A stretch of 64,000 nucleotides of DNA from Piscicola geometra (taxonomy: Eukaryota; Annelida; Clitellata; Hirudinida; Piscicolidae). Positions 35,604 to 47,699 of the stretch are shown in pieces (within the stretch, counting starts at the first letter, position 1; every line of letters starts with the position of its first letter). The stretch spans positions 12,025,017 to 12,089,016 of the forward strand of contig OX030957.1 in assembly GCA_943735955.1 (NCBI GenBank). Direction: 5' to 3'. The notes beneath the pieces were generated by a model. That model did no database searches and had not been told where the DNA came from. It saw only the letters and a list, made by a program, of their open reading frames with translations. A program made the translations under genes and the position numbers.

Positions 35604-36567
35604 CTACCTGAGAATGAGTATCATATCAGCAGGAAGTTTTTTTTCCTCTGTTGATACCCATCGTTGACATGAAACAACTGAATTGATGCCATTGGTATTT
35701 CTTAGGATATAAACTAGAGAATTATCATTCCAAATGAATCTCTTACCACTAGATGCTTTTCTCAGCTTATAATCAAAAGAACCCCTAGATATTTTCAATG
35801 TGTACTTAGCAATGCTAAATCTTAGCCTAACTGGACATTTTTCTATTCTGTTGGACTTTAATGTCACACAGTATCTATAACCTCCTCTTCGAAGTTCATC
35901 AATTAGCTTCAGTGAGCTGAAAAATCTATCTACAAAAAAAAATTTGGTAGTTTTGAAACTAAAATCAAAACAAGGCTGGCACCAAAACCCAACTCTTTGT
36001 CATATACCGGACCTATTGTTCCCTGGTATGGTTCATATTGAATTGAAAAACCAAAATTAAACCCAAACCTTATTGGCTTCTCTCTCATAAATTGTTTTGC
36101 CACATTTTCCCATAATGTATAATGCCATTCTTTCATCAACACTAATGCTTCCAATAAAGTATTTTCTATACATTTTTGATATAGCAAAATAATTAAAAGT
36201 CTAAAATCGGTAAACTTTTTTTCTCATTTTTAATTTTTTGCACAACGAGTAAAATGAATATTTAAAAACTTATAGTAAAACTTGAGATCCCCCATTCATG
36301 CTCACTGTTCCAATAATGGAACATTCATTATTTTTTAACAGTTAATGATAAGTAGACTAGAAATCGATGAGAACATTTTAATTATGTATAAAGAAAGAGT
36401 AAGATATTGAGAAAAGGCAACAACAACAAAAAACAGAAAGTTTGAAAATTTTATTTATTATATTTCTTTAGCCATATTTTGAAAATATTTTTTTACTGAT
36501 TATTTAATTTTCTGTTAATTTTTTTCATGATGTTTCAATAATGGAGCACTGAACATTTATGGGTTAA
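35604..36567 (-). pseudogene. piggyBac transposase remnant, copy 2
   Basis: Minus strand, in two frames. 36187-35930 carries KEWHYTLWE, KQFMREKPIRFGF and YEPYQG, with ELGFG-ASLVL; 35950-35604 carries the FFVDRFFSSLKLIDELR region (second Asp block), VTLKSNRIEKCP, RGSFDY, WNDNSLVYILRNTNG (third Asp block) and SCQRW. The N-terminus and Cys-rich C-terminus are lost. At 36554-36567 ATTTATGGGTTAA resembles a piggyBac end (CCCATAAAT preceded by TTAA), with palindromic GTTCCAATAATGGAAC near 36310. It differs from the piggyBac at 46.3-48.1 kb in sequence, so two families are present. Confidence 0.85.
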
Positions 36568-37199
36568 TGAAGGTTTTTCATACATAATATATTGAAAAAT
36601 TAATTGCTTATATAAATCATGAGCATATTAGTTTTGTATCTGTGTTGAATATTTCAAATATTTTTTTAGTCAAAAAAAAATTCTCTTTTTCTCTTTTATT
36701 TGGAGCTGGATACGCCCATGCCTGGCTCATATAATGTATGAATGTATTGGTTTTAAAGTAGTTTAATTGGCCCAACGTTGATTTTTTAAAAATGAATTTG
36801 ATTGCAATCATTTTTTCAGATTTGCGTGTGTATGTATGCTTTTTTGTGTGTGTATCTGTAATAATAAAAAATACAGACTTCCTGGTTGATTGATTTATGG
36901 GTGTCATAAAGATTAATTTTTCGAAAGACATCTTCTAAGAAGGAAGTGAATCTAAAATTTCTTTATAAAGGCTCTCTTCCAGTCATAGAAACTTTTCTGC
37001 AAAGTCCAGTTTGAAGGAACTTTTTTTCTAATGCATCATACAATAAAGAGATGAAAAAAGGCAGCCAAATGGTACTTCATCTTTCTAAAGACTCATGAAG
37101 GTGCCGAAAAAATGGGTGCAACCAAAAGATCAAGATAAGAAAAGGAACTTGACTAAAAAATCCCAAATTAGACTTGACTAAAATAATGAAGGTTATTTA
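36568..37199. other. No recognised gene
   Basis: AT-rich with a GTGTGTATG-rich patch near 36830. GGATACGCCCATG near 36707 recurs at 20805. Nothing else is supported. Confidence 0.45.
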
Positions 37200-37775
37200 T
37201 TTCTGGTCTCAAAACTAATTTGAAAATGGAATATTGCATAAAAAAACTAAATAGTGGTCAAAACACTGCTACTGCTTGGAGGATCAACCTTCGCGAAATC
37301 TGTGCCTGGCGCCTTTTACATAAACCAACAATTGTTGACGACCCAGGTCTTCACGTTGAAATTGACGAGACCTTATTCGCTCAAGGTAAAACCATTCGGG
37401 AATGGTACTATCCCAGTAATGGATTTTCGGAAGAATTTGCCGACAAAAGAGGATTTTATATATGTAGTGCCTGACTGAACTGTGGACACTCTGTTGCAGA
37501 CGATCAAGGCCTGCGTCGCTCCAGGCTCATTCATCCTCTTCGACATGTGGGCGCCCTACAAAGAATCAAAGAAAGGCTGGAAATGTCTCACACTCATCTC
37601 ACCGTTAACCACAGCAAGAACTTTGTCGACCCAACTACTGGAGCTCACACGCAGACGGTTGAGAGTCTGTGGGGACAGCTCAAACATCAGAAATAGGTTG
37701 AAAGAATGGTTGCAAGAACCCAAATAGACAACTACCTCGTTGAATTCCTGTGGAGTCATAAAAATAAACATTAAA
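37200..37775 (+). pseudogene. Merlin (IS1595-type) transposase, more complete broken copy
   Basis: All three catalytic blocks are seen but in different frames: HVEIDETLFAQGKT (first Asp), [13 protein letters not shown] (second Asp), and [15 protein letters not shown] then [14 protein letters not shown] (Glu), followed by KEWLQEPK and YLVEFLWSHKNKH. The frame breaks around 37470, 37570 and 37690. Only about the last two thirds of a usual Merlin transposase is present. Homologous to the remnants at 8853 and 18973. Confidence 0.88.
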
Positions 37776-37899
37776 ATTTCCAATATTTCAAATGATATAA
37801 GTGGTTTAATCGTTTTAGAACAAAATTACCTAATTTTAATTTTAATTTATTATGACATTTTGAAATTAATACCTAAATTCAAATTCTGTTAATTTTTTC

Positions 37900-38290
37900 T
37901 ATTTGTTTTAATAATCACAAACCACAAATGTTTCACACTTCAAGAATTCATAGCTTTTATTGAAGGAAAATAATTTTTTCATCTTTTATAGATTGATTAT
38001 AAAATTAAAACGAAGATAACAGTCGTCATCTAAGTCGTTTTTGCAACGGCACTACAGTTTATGAATGTTCCGTTGTAATTCACGTTAAATGTGTGGCTTT
38101 GTACTAATTAAAATAATAATAATAAATATTATTATTATTATTATTATATTTCATAAAATAATTATTATTCGGAACTATTATGAAGTATTTTTAGTTAGTC
38201 TTATTTTCTGTTTTAATAAATGTGGTTTGAATAATTTTTTTATGATTTATTACTACATAGAATTAGACCACACTGCGTGTTTATTATAAT
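37900..38290 (-). mobile_element. Fragment of the non-autonomous hAT family
   Basis: Reverse-complement match to the interior of the hAT element at about 23275-23560. Shared landmarks are TTTATGAATGTTCCGTTGTA and ATTCACGTTAAATG against CATTTAACGTGAATTACAAC, plus CACTTCAAGAATTC-AGCTTTTATTGA and AATAAATGTGGTTTGAATAA. No termini are preserved. Confidence 0.6.
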
Positions 38291-38605
38291 AGTTATTTAG
38301 AATATGTGATCAAATAGTAAATCTGGTAGTCAGCACATCTCGATTTATTATTTTCAGAATTTTTACAACAAAACGTGGTCAAGAAATTTTCAACTATGAA
38401 GGTTTAGCTTTAAAAAATACTCAAATTTCATTCTTACCTTGATTAAATTAATTTTACCGTTTTGAGTTTTTAATTCTATTTACATTTTTTTATGAAACAC
38501 ATTTTTAAAATTGAGTCACCAACAGCATTTGAGAATTTTATTTTTATTTGTAAGAAACAACCTTTATAAAATTAAGTTTTTGTCTTAATCTTCATAAACT
38601 TTTAT
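38291..38605. other. No recognised feature upstream of the 38.6 kb exon
   Basis: AT-rich and probably intronic if the following exon is real. Confidence 0.35.
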
Positions 38606-38639
38606 TTGACTACCTATTTTTACCACAATCTCATCGCAG

Positions 38640-38818
38640 ACGACCCATGCATCATGTGGGTACCTGCGACAACGAAGGTACCAGAAGACGATTTGATCGA
38701 AGCTGAGAAAAAAGAAGAGTTAGAACGTTTGCTTCTTAAAAAGAAAAGAAGTATCAGTGTTCGTTCTTCTCGAAGGATCGACTCAAACTATGAACTCTTT
38801 GGATATGTTCGGAGATGA
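38640..38818 (+). CDS. Probable terminal exon of an unidentified host gene
   Basis: A pyrimidine-rich acceptor (CTATTTTTACCACAATCTCA then TCGCAG) ends at 38639. The exon then runs open for 58 codons: PCIMWVPATTKVPEDD, an acidic/basic helix EAEKKEELERLLLKKKRS, and ELFGYVRR before TGA. It is much GC-richer than its flanks. From 38790 a second frame is also open (MFGDDTILENVTQKN to TAA at 38882), so a one-base error could change the C-terminus. AATAAA follows at about 38878. Phase-2 entry implies upstream exons, which I could not find within the window. No domain is recognised. Confidence 0.5.
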
Positions 38819-38883
38819 TACAATTCTAGAAAATGTTACTCAAAAAAATTCTTTTAGATATAGTAGTGGTGTTGCAAAATAAA

Positions 38884-39418
38884 GAGTAAAAAGATGACTT
38901 TTTAATGTGTGTTTGAAACTGGTTAAATAAGAAGTAGTCTGTTATAAACAACTTGTTTGAATAATTTACTCAGATTAAAAAAAAGATTATGTTGAAAAGT
39001 GAGATTATTTAACTTTTATATTTACATGTAAATTTTATTTTAAAATGTTGGTTTTTATTCCAAATAAATTCTTTAATAGATTAAAGCACCACGGAAGAGC
39101 TTGAGGTGACAAACTTCAAAGACAGGGCATTTATATTAAAATCAACGGAAGGCTAAATAGACATTCATATAATATGTATATTATGAAGATTTGTGAATTT
39201 AGTGAGAAAACTTTTTTTTCTTTTATCGTTTGCATAAAAATGAAATTTTCACCATAAATATTTTTATAATAAATATTAATATATATGTTTTCAAAATTAA
39301 ACATAATTATGTGATAGAAAATTCACAAGTTTAGTTTAGGGAGTTAAAACCTCGCAAGTCTTTTGACCTCTATAATAGTTTTTTAAAAAAAAGAATAATT
39401 AAAATATATAAACATATA
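38884..39418. other. No recognised feature
   Basis: Intergenic AT-rich DNA. Confidence 0.4.
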
Positions 39419-39419
39419 T

Positions 39420-40260
39420 AGAGCTGTTCCACGATTGAAAATTTTAATCGCCGTTAATCGTTCGATTAAAATTTTTTATTGTGCGTTAATCGTATTTTAA
39501 CGCAATGTTTTTAGTATATTTGACATTAGTATATAGTATTTGGAATTTTTTTCTTACAAATGTGATAAAATTTTTATCTGAAATTCTTTATAAAAAATAA
39601 TTCATACTTTAAAAAATAAAAAAAATCCATAAATGATAAAAAATGCAATTGTCATACATCATATTTGAGCCAGTTACTCAAGCAAACAAGTTTTTCAACA
39701 TTAGTTGGATCTAAATATACTCTTTTCTAGCTAACGATGTCTCCTGGCAAGCTGAATAGAGTTCAAATAGAACTGTACTTGCAGGAGATGACAAGTACTT
39801 TCTTTCCAGTTTTGCAAGATTCGGATATGTCCCTTCGTGTTGTTGCCACCAAACCAGAGGACAAATATCAAAGCCTACTTCAGATTCTGTTCTAAAACGT
39901 TTAATGATTGACTTGGTAATCATTGAGGTATCTTCATCTTCAGAATCTGAACTTACATATGTTTGGTAGTATTTTGTAGTATTTTGTTTGGTGAAGGCTG
40001 TATAGTTTTTTTATATTATAGTTTCTTTAACTTTTTCATTTTTTGAAAACATTTGAACATTTTAAATCGGGGGTCAAATGATGTGGCATTTCTTGACCAT
40101 TGGATATTCTTATTATTCATTTTCTGCTCTAATTTTGTGTGTGACATAAGCTGGATCATCTTTTGAAGTGCATATTTTTTGTGTAAAGTGACAAATTTCA
40201 AAGAAAACTATTGAAAATTTCAAGAGTTTTTCACTCCTTAGAAGTTTTGTTGCAAATCAT
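39420..40260 (-). pseudogene. ZBED-type hAT transposase remnant
   Basis: Minus strand: NATSFDPRFKMFKCF (hAT block ATFLDPRFK) in 40201-40016, then in a second frame DICPLVWWQQHEGTYPNLAK, LERKYLSSPASTVLFELYS and SLARKEYI, then NVEK..CLSN, the C-terminal dimerisation domain. The 3' terminus on the minus strand ends at GAGCTGTTCCACGATTGAAA (39421). The DNA-binding BED finger and first catalytic blocks are absent. An inverted relative lies at 29540-29920. Confidence 0.82.
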
Positions 40261-40520
40261 CAAAAATGAATTCTTTTTTCATTGAAATGTAATTTTTCCC
40301 ATTCGTTTGTTGACTGAAAATTAATAGTGTTTGTGTTCACTTGTTGACAATGTAACTAAAATAGCAAAGAAGAGTCTAATTTGGATAAGTTTAAATGCAT
40401 TAAAGTTGTTAATTGCGTTACTTTTTTTAAATGCGTTAAAATATTTAACATCGTTCAAAATTTCAACATCGTTATTAATTTCAACATTGTTAAAATTTTT
40501 TAAGGTATTTAATTGTTTAA
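40261..40520. other. Upstream part of the ZBED-hAT element, non-coding
   Basis: Contains spaced GCGTTA/AACATCG motifs (AATTGCGTTAC, AATGCGTTAAAA, AACATCGTTCAAAATTTC) comparable with TTAACGTCG motifs at 29490-29540. Probably element-internal. Confidence 0.35.
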
Positions 40521-40524
40521 TATG

Positions 40525-40720
<196 letters not shown>

Positions 40721-40829
40721 TATTTTTTATTATTCTTATTTCGTCCTTATTTATTGTTTTTTATTTTATTTTTTCTATATAGTGGGAGGTTGCACAAGAT
40801 GGAACAATTTTTACACGTAGCCACGGAGC

Positions 40830-41523
40830 GATTTGAAGAAAAACTATAGCGATTTTAGTACCTTTTATTAATTTTCATCTATATAAATTCAATCACAACT
40901 AGCCATCAACCCATCAAATAAATTTTATAACATATTGTTTTCCATTCATTTCTGATTCAAATAGTTGTAAAAAATTACAATTAGATTTAAATTTGCCAGA
41001 GTTATACACAAATTTACAATGAAAAATTTTTTGTGGCCCACAGTGTATATTTAGATAACATAAAATACCCTCTCTGTCTGTCCTCCTGCCCTCACCCCAC
41101 ATCTCGTTTACTCCAATTTCTAAAATGACCCCTTCGAATGTCTGACCGACTAGCAAACTCTTCTGCTAGCCTTTTTTAATCCAGACTGTCAAGTATATCC
41201 AGATGTGCATGACAAACGGCCAGTGAATTCAAGCGAGGCTGTGTGCACGCAACCAAGTCTTAAGACGCCGCAAAGCACTAAAAGATCTTTTTGCAGTACA
41301 TGACGTTATTGGACACACAAGCATCAACCTGATAAATCTTTCAACTTAGGGAAACAAACTTCCGTGATCATAGCTTGCATTAATTTTTGCGTTTGTACTA
41401 AAGTTCATTCTGGTCTTTAAACATAGTTAACTGTGAACAAGACCAGTTTCATTTAACTCACGATACAGCTTGCAAATATCATGATTCACTTCACCAGTTA
41501 GCAACATTATCTTCAGCTGCAAG
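40830..41523 (-). pseudogene. ZMYM1/DUF4371-type hAT, second 3' portion
   Basis: Minus-strand copy starting at CTTGCAGCTGAAGATAATGT (41523) with decayed C-terminal coding sequence (CTAERSF-like region near 41285, SLDLKRL near 41180, EFASRSDIRRG near 41150) and a 3' UTR. It lacks its own terminus: homology ends near 40825, next to GGTTGCACAAGATGGAACAA. It is joined head-to-tail to the terminus of the upstream copy at 41524, as at 30564/30565. Confidence 0.75.
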
Positions 41524-43440
41524 CAGGGACAGCGACTTGCAGAAAATCTTGGGGGGGGGGGCGGGGTCCTCCCCAGGGTTGGAATCAAAGAACCGAAATC
41601 GGCCAATACAGTACCAGCGATATTATTTAGTATTTATTGCTGTAGTGTAACTTCTTTTCGTATCAACTATTAATATTTGTATCACCAAAAATTTAAAAAA
41701 AGTTTGATACTCAATAAAAATACTTTTCTATTACCACTATGAGCGATTTGAAGAAAAACATTAGCGATTTTAGTAATTTTCATTATTTGCCATCAAATAA
41801 ATTTTATAAATAGATTAAAATTTGCCAAAGTTATAAAAAAATATACAATAGTAAATTTTTTTTGGCCCACAGTGTATATTTAGATAACATAAAATACCCT
41901 CTTTGCCTGTCCTCCTGCCCTCTCCCCACAGCTCGTTTACACCAATTTCCAAAAAGACCCCTTCGAATGTCTGACCGACTAGCAAATTCTTTTACTAGCC
42001 TTTTTAAATCCAGACTGTCAAGTATACCCTGATGTGCATGACAAACGGCCAGTGAATTCAAGCGAGGCTGTGTCATAGGTGCATGCAACCATGTCTTAAG
42101 ACGCCGCAAAGCACTAAAATATCTTTCTGCAATACATGACGTTATTGGACACACAAGCATCAAACTGATCAATCTTTCAACTTAAGGAAACAGATGTCTG
42201 ACTTCCGTGATCATAGCTTGCATTCTTTTTTGCGTTTGTGCTAAATTTCCTTCTGGTCTTTAAACATAGTTAACTGTTAACAAAGACCAGTTTCATTTAA
42301 GTCACGATACTGGTTGAAAATATAATGGTTCACTTCACCAGTTAGCAACATTGTCTCCAGCTGCAAGTATGAACGCAAACCAGGAGAATCTCGATTGAAC
42401 CTTTCTGTGAGTTGCATGATTGCAATATCTGACAGCGTGATATGCTGCTAGATAATGTTCCTCTTGCGTTGTTGCTACATAAGCTGGGCCCAGCCCACAA
42501 TACTTTTGTGGCGGCTTTCGTACCCGAGGTACAGCAATCGGCTCAAGATCATATGCCAAAACCATTCTGTTGACATCTCTGAAAATGGCGTTAAACTGTT
42601 CATCTGATCGTAGGCGACGCAGGTTTTGCACAACGGAATCAGTCGCTGCAACCATTCCACTGACCTTGGCACTTGATGATTGCAACGACTTAACTGTTCC
42701 AGAAGTGAAAACACCAAAACAACTACCTTGAGGGCCAGTGAGGCAGTGCCCTGTTGAAAAAAGGCTTCGAGCCTTTACAGCTGTTTCATCAGCAGTACCA
42801 ATAGAAGCAAATGATTCCAAGCTAACAAGTACCACTTCATAATGTTCAAGCACAGAAGACACTGCAGATACTCTGGTCAGCCATCTTGTAGGACAAAGGA
42901 GTTTTATACTATACTTCTTATTCAGTGGCTCATCAGGAAAGTCAATTATAAGAGACACTAAAGCATCACTAAACTGCTTCTTGACTTTCCATGAACGATT
43001 GTAAAAAGCACCTAACTCTTTGACAAACTGAAGTGAATTGCTCACAAAGGGATTTGCGGCAGCTGTGTGCTGCGCAACAAGATTTGCACAGTGTGCAGAG
43101 CAGTGGAAAAACAATTCAAGCGGATGCTCACTGCTGATGATAGCCTGACAACCATTATATCGGCCGTTCAGGTTAGCAGCGCCGTCATAAGTCTGAGCTC
43201 TTAGTTTTTCTATAGGTAGTATAATTCTGATCAGAACATCTTTTACTACAGCAGATAATTTTTTTCCGATAGTGTATGGTGGGCTGAATAAACCAATAAA
43301 CTGTTATTTAACATTCAGAGCTTCATCAAAAAAACGAATGCGTATAGACTCTCGCTCTAACCCATTGCAGTCCTATGTGCCGTCAACCACAACACCAAAC
43401 TGGCTTGATTCGGCGTTAACAGGGCACACTGTTAATGATA
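41524..43440 (-). pseudogene. hAT transposase, ZMYM1-like (DUF4371 plus dimerisation domain)
   Basis: The most complete transposase in the window. Minus strand from 43440: SSQFGVVVDGT (first Asp block of DUF4371), ESIRIRFFDEAL, QTYDGAANLNGRYNGCQAI (second Asp block), LFFHCSAHCANLVAQ, LCPTRWLTRVSAV, then an insertion-domain region, and after frame loss near 42335 the C-terminal LMLVCPITSCIAERYFSALR, RLKTWLHAPMTQPRLNSLA and SLDLKRL. TAG and TAA interrupt the first block; frameshifts lie near 42330-42180. The N-terminal zinc finger is missing. The 3' UTR (41880-41524) includes a mariner-like terminus (GGCCCACAGTGTA) and ends at CAGGGACAGCG (41524), close to the CAGGGGCGGCGATC end. Inactive. Confidence 0.9.
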
Positions 43441-43580
43441 GTTAAATGCACCAACCTCCATGCACCCAATCAACCTAAACCACTCTCCTTGCATCCAATC
43501 AACCACCTTCTCTGCACCTAATCATAAACCAATCAACTACCTTTTCTGCATTTAATCAACCCTCAACATGATGATGATGA
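43441..43580 (-). repeat. Degenerate ~28-bp repeat with CCAATCAAC core
   Basis: Units CACCCAATCAACC, CATCCAATCAACC, CACCTAATCATAAACC and ATTTAATCAACC; related in reverse to 28231-28350. Confidence 0.5.
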
Positions 43581-43820
43581 TTCAATATATAATAAAATGT
43601 TCAAAATTTGATCAGTTTAATTTTTTTGTCGTTGATTTTTTCCATTTTTAAATAATTCCTTTGGTAAATAAGAGCCGAAGGCTCGGTAATAAATATTTCT
43701 TCCAGTTTATTCCAAAATGGATAGGCCAATGGTCTAGCCGAAACTACATTATGACATAATCAAGCTTTTACGCCATACTTTTTCGCAATGATTTTTAAAG
43801 TGAGGTTGCATTAGCTACTA

Positions 43821-44379
43821 CAGTGCAGCTCAAAATTGGATTTCCTTTTGAACCCCCGTGACCAGTTTTGAGAGTTCTCTTTTGCTCGATCTTTATCGTC
43901 TTCCAAAGCTTTTTATTATTTTGGATCTTTCAAAAAGTTAAACACGGCATTTTGCTCCATTTCACTAAGTCAGAAATTTAAAAAAAGTATAATTATCCGA
44001 TATTAGTAACAAAATGTAAAAATTGTTGATTTTTGTTAGTTCTTTTACCTTTTTCTGTTATTTAGGTACTTAAAATTGTACAAAATATTACAAGAATTGT
44101 TAGTTTATATGTAAAATGACAATTATTAAGAGATATAAAATTAAAAATATTTTTATATAAGAGTAGACGACACTAAAACCATATCGCCCCTATCATTTTG
44201 ACCCTTCTTAAAAAGAATTTTTTCTTAGTGAACCGATGAATACAATTTATTTTACCAAATTATATTTGAAAACATTGTTTTCCAATTATTTATAACTCAT
44301 ATCAATTTAAAATGTAAGAGTTCAAATTGTAAATTTTAAAATGAAAAAACTGCCGTCTCTATACTTTTGAGCTGCACTG
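43821..44379. mobile_element. Tc1/mariner-type MITE (559 bp) with TA target site
   Basis: Left end CAGTGCAGCTCAAAA (43821) and right end TTTTGAGCTGCACTG (44379) form a 15-bp perfect terminal inverted repeat, flanked by TA at 43819-43820 and 44380-44381. A decayed minus-strand coding trace (EMEQNAVFNFLKDPK, KALEDDKDRAKENSQNWSRG) lies near 43850-43970, resembling the start of a transposase N-terminal region. No full transposase is present. Confidence 0.85.
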
Positions 44380-44381
44380 TA

Positions 44382-44590
44382 TCAAAACCACCCAAAATTA
44401 ACATTAACTGTGACGGTAACGTAATCACTGGTAACACGATTCTTTAAAAAAAACTTCGATAAAAATTTGTTGAACAATAATTGTGAAAAATATTGGGAAG
44501 ATAATTTTCAAAATGAGTTCAATGATGCTTTTGAGAAAAAAACGTAGTAAACAAAAATCAAAAACATAATTTTCTTCCTTAAATATCTTT
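44382..44590. other. Linker without recognised feature
   Basis: AT-rich, nothing supported. Confidence 0.4.
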
Positions 44591-44890
<300 letters not shown>

Positions 44891-45044
44891 ACTGTCTTTA
44901 ACATTTACTTAGATAAAAGTGTGTACAGTATTGTGAATAAAACAATGAATGAAATATATTTAAAATTGAATAATTGTTTCAGTGATTAAGTTCTTCAATG
45001 TTTGAATATTCAGAACAAAGCTTTTTAGATTTGTTAAGTTTTGA

Positions 45045-45921
45045 TTAGTCAGCAGTTGAATAATCGTTAACTTTTTTATTTTTTTCCATATTTGTTTCTT
45101 GTTTATTAAAAGCATACGTAAGAGAATGCTGTTGCACGTTTAAAAGATTTTCGAGAAGTTGAAATTGTCCATTTTTTTGTTCAGAGTATTTTCCGTTTAA
45201 ATGCTTAACTGGGTAGATTTGTGACCTGGATTTTTTAGCTCGTGAAGGAATCTGATCATGGTTAAGGTACTCTTCATGTGATTTTTGAGAAGGAATATGT
45301 CGGAATGAGTGTCCTCCACGATGGGACTTCCGTGTTTTTAGGTGTATTTGCTGGCGTTCTATTTGTTGAGGAGTTTTGGTTATCTGTTGCTTTCCTACCA
45401 TCTCTACAGTAGAGATGGTTTCAGAAAAACGATCGTTGTTCAAATCAATTTCCACATAGACCAGTTGGTGTTTGGCTGATGGTCTATCAGGACTCAAAGG
45501 AATTACTTCGCAGTATTCAGCAGTCGCTTTTTTTTTGTTTGCCTTGCTGTTAGACTGGTTAGGAACTTCAGCATTCAAACTATCACTTTCCTTTTTGCAA
45601 GAACGACTGAGTTATTGTTTTATAAATTAAAAGAACTTTAGTTTAATTTGGTTTGGATAAATCTCTTTTAAGAAAAAAAAATCAAATACTTAAATGTTGA
45701 TAAGGATATTACAAACTTTGAAAATCGTTTATTAGCAAACGTATGATACTGCAATTTGGACATAAAAATCTAAAATTTTAATATTATTGTTTTTACTTTT
45801 TTTAATCTCTATAAAAAAGTTCCTACATAACTCACGTGGTGCAGAAAAAGACCAAAAGCACTGACACCAAGCACAAACATGTCATGAAGATGAAACTGCT
45901 GATTGAGTCCAGACTGATCAT
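45045..45921 (-). CDS. Two-exon gene: small single-pass membrane protein with ITIM-like motif
   Basis: Exon 1 (45921-45836) starts MISLDSIS and continues into a ~19-residue hydrophobic helix (FIFMTCLCLVSVLLVFFC) ending CTT. A GTGAGT donor follows; a 229-nt intron ends AATAACTCAG; exon 2 (45606-45045) continues RSCKKESDS in frame to TAG, giving 215 residues. Positive charges right after the helix predict a cytoplasmic C-terminus. The tail has EYCEVIPL and LVYVEIDLN; LVYVEI fits the ITIM consensus (L-x-Y-x-x-I), a potential phosphotyrosine docking site for SH2 proteins. Alternatively exon 1 begins at the AG of TATGATCAG (45915-45914), making it a 78-nt transmembrane exon of a larger receptor, or the helix is a signal peptide of a secreted protein. 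No exact family is recognised. Confidence 0.65.
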
Positions 45922-46241
45922 ATTTTGGAATTTACCTGTCTTCTTTTATTTTTGTTCCACTTTATCTTGCCTACAGCCAGTCGTTTTCATCTCTTCGATC
46001 AATCTGTTAAATTTAAAGTATTTATTTAAAGAAACAAAAACATAATGAATAAAAGATTTTAAGTTTTAGTTTTTTTCATAGATTTTAATTAAACATTTAT
46101 ATATTTATTTATTCCAGAAACGAACGTTTAAACTCCATAATTTATCAAATGAATTTAATAAATAAAGATCTTTCGATTATAATATGCTTGCTAAATTACG
46201 CCAATGACTAATTGATGTTAAGCCTTAACAGATAAGGATAA
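45922..46241. other. Sequence upstream of the membrane-protein gene
   Basis: Minus strand 45943-46010 has an acceptor-like AATTTAACAG and a GTAAAT donor around ATTGATCGAAGAGATGAAAA, which could be a 5' UTR exon. AT-rich otherwise. Confidence 0.3.
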
Positions 46242-46477
46242 TTATCCATAGTTTGGTAAAACTTTCCTATCAGCCGATCTATATAATTCATGCTCATTAA
46301 CCCATTAACGCATGACTCAAAGGAATTAATTAATTTTTTTACATTTTATTGAAAAACTGATTCTAAAAAATAAAATTAAAAAACTAGTCTAAAATATTTT
46401 ATACGAAAAAAGTTATGATGAAAATAAAAAATGTCCTTAAAAAAGGACACTATGCGTTGCTACTGACGGTAATCACG

Positions 46478-47374
46478 ATTCGTGGTAGATGCTGAAGCAC
46501 TCCAAATGTAAAGCTAAATTACATTTAAGGCATTTTTTTTCCACTTTCTTTCCACATTACTTGCATCTTTTTTGGCCATCTTCAATTTTACCAATAAAAT
46601 GATCTTTTCCATCGTATCGGACATCTGCAACACGCTTTTAGCTAAATTCATGGATTCTTTTTTTTCTTTTTTGATCTGTTTGAAACCATATGAAAAAATT
46701 ATAAATATTTCAGTATAACATGGAGTGTCTTTTGGTAAGCATTTTATTAGTTTAGATACCCCCGATCCACCAAGTCCTAATTCGCTATTGAATTCTTCCG
46801 AGGCTCCTTGATACGGGTAACAGGTTACCCAATACCCAAGCCTATTATTTAGACACCAAACTTTATATCCAAACCTTATGGGTTTTCCTCTGATAAACTG
46901 TTTTGATGAATGCCTTCCATAATATGGCACCATTGATTCATCAATCGCCAAATGACATTCTTTGGGCCAAAATTTGAGAAATCTTTCATTCATAGCATCA
47001 AATAATGGACGCACTTTGGCCATCTTGTCTAACTTATTAATTTTCTCGTTGTCATTGCAATGCAAATATCTTAATAACTCTTCAAATCTGTTGACAGTCA
47101 TAGCATTGCTTACAGCTAGATTGTGTACATCGTCGCTCTGTTCCCAGTACATCCTGCGGTTTGCAAAAGGAACATAACCTGAAAGCATGAGTAAAGCCAG
47201 CACCACTCTATATTCATTTTCAGTAGCATTCAGCTGTTTTAGTTTTTGGCTGTCATATAAATTTGACATGTCTGTTATTAGCTTGATGACTGGTACATCC
47301 AAAAATAAATTGAACAATGTGAGAGGAGACATTTTTTCTAAATTTGATTTGTCCTCTGAACTATTATCTGCCAA
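46478..47374 (-). pseudogene. piggyBac transposase (PGBD-type), central part and Cys-rich tail
   Basis: 47374-46514 encodes SPLTLFNLFLDVPVIKLI, YWEQSDDVHNLAVSNAMTVN, HLAIDESMVPYYGRHSSKQF (first catalytic Asp) and IRGKPIRFGYKVWC. It runs to LGGSGVSKLI and CLPKDTPCYTEIF, then jumps into an unrelated-looking Lys-rich frame. In the adjacent frame 46620-46478 reads RYDGKDHFIGK, RCK-stop-CGKKVEKKCLKCN and LECFSIYHES, the C-terminal cysteine-rich domain. The stretch with the second and third catalytic Asp residues is deleted (roughly 200 residues compared with the usual ~600). Confidence 0.9.
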
Positions 47375-47411
47375 TAATCCAGTAGTAATGTCTTTTTTGG
47401 TCCATCTCCGA

Positions 47412-47699
47412 TCAATTTAAATTTATTTTAGCTGGCCTTTTCACAGCAGTTTCTTCTCTAATTATAGTGGTTTTCTCTTCCCCAATTTTGGAAATTACTA
47501 TTTCTGCTTCTGCATTTAGCTGGTTTCTTGATAAATTATCTAGGGTACCTTCACCATCCTCGGGTCCACTATCCTCATCAGAGCAGTTTGGGTCAGTAGG
47601 AGGAATCATGACTATATCTGCTGAAAAGAAATCATTGTCATCTTCCAAAATACTAATGACTTCATGAAGAGCGAATCTGAAAATAATTTTTTTTACCAT
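47412..47699 (-). pseudogene. piggyBac transposase N-terminal acidic region
   Basis: Encodes MVKKIIFRFALHEVISILED, NDFFSADIVMIPPTDPNCSD and EDSGPEDGEGTLDNLSRNQL, the acidic leader typical of PGBD transposases. It ends at TAA; the next frame resumes as IDRRWTKKDITTG at about 47409, so one frameshift separates it from the central part. Confidence 0.88.

Noticed and set aside
45836..46045. 69-codon plus-strand ORF
   Set aside because: Overlaps the minus-strand transmembrane exon, which has a proper donor site and joins in frame to the next exon.
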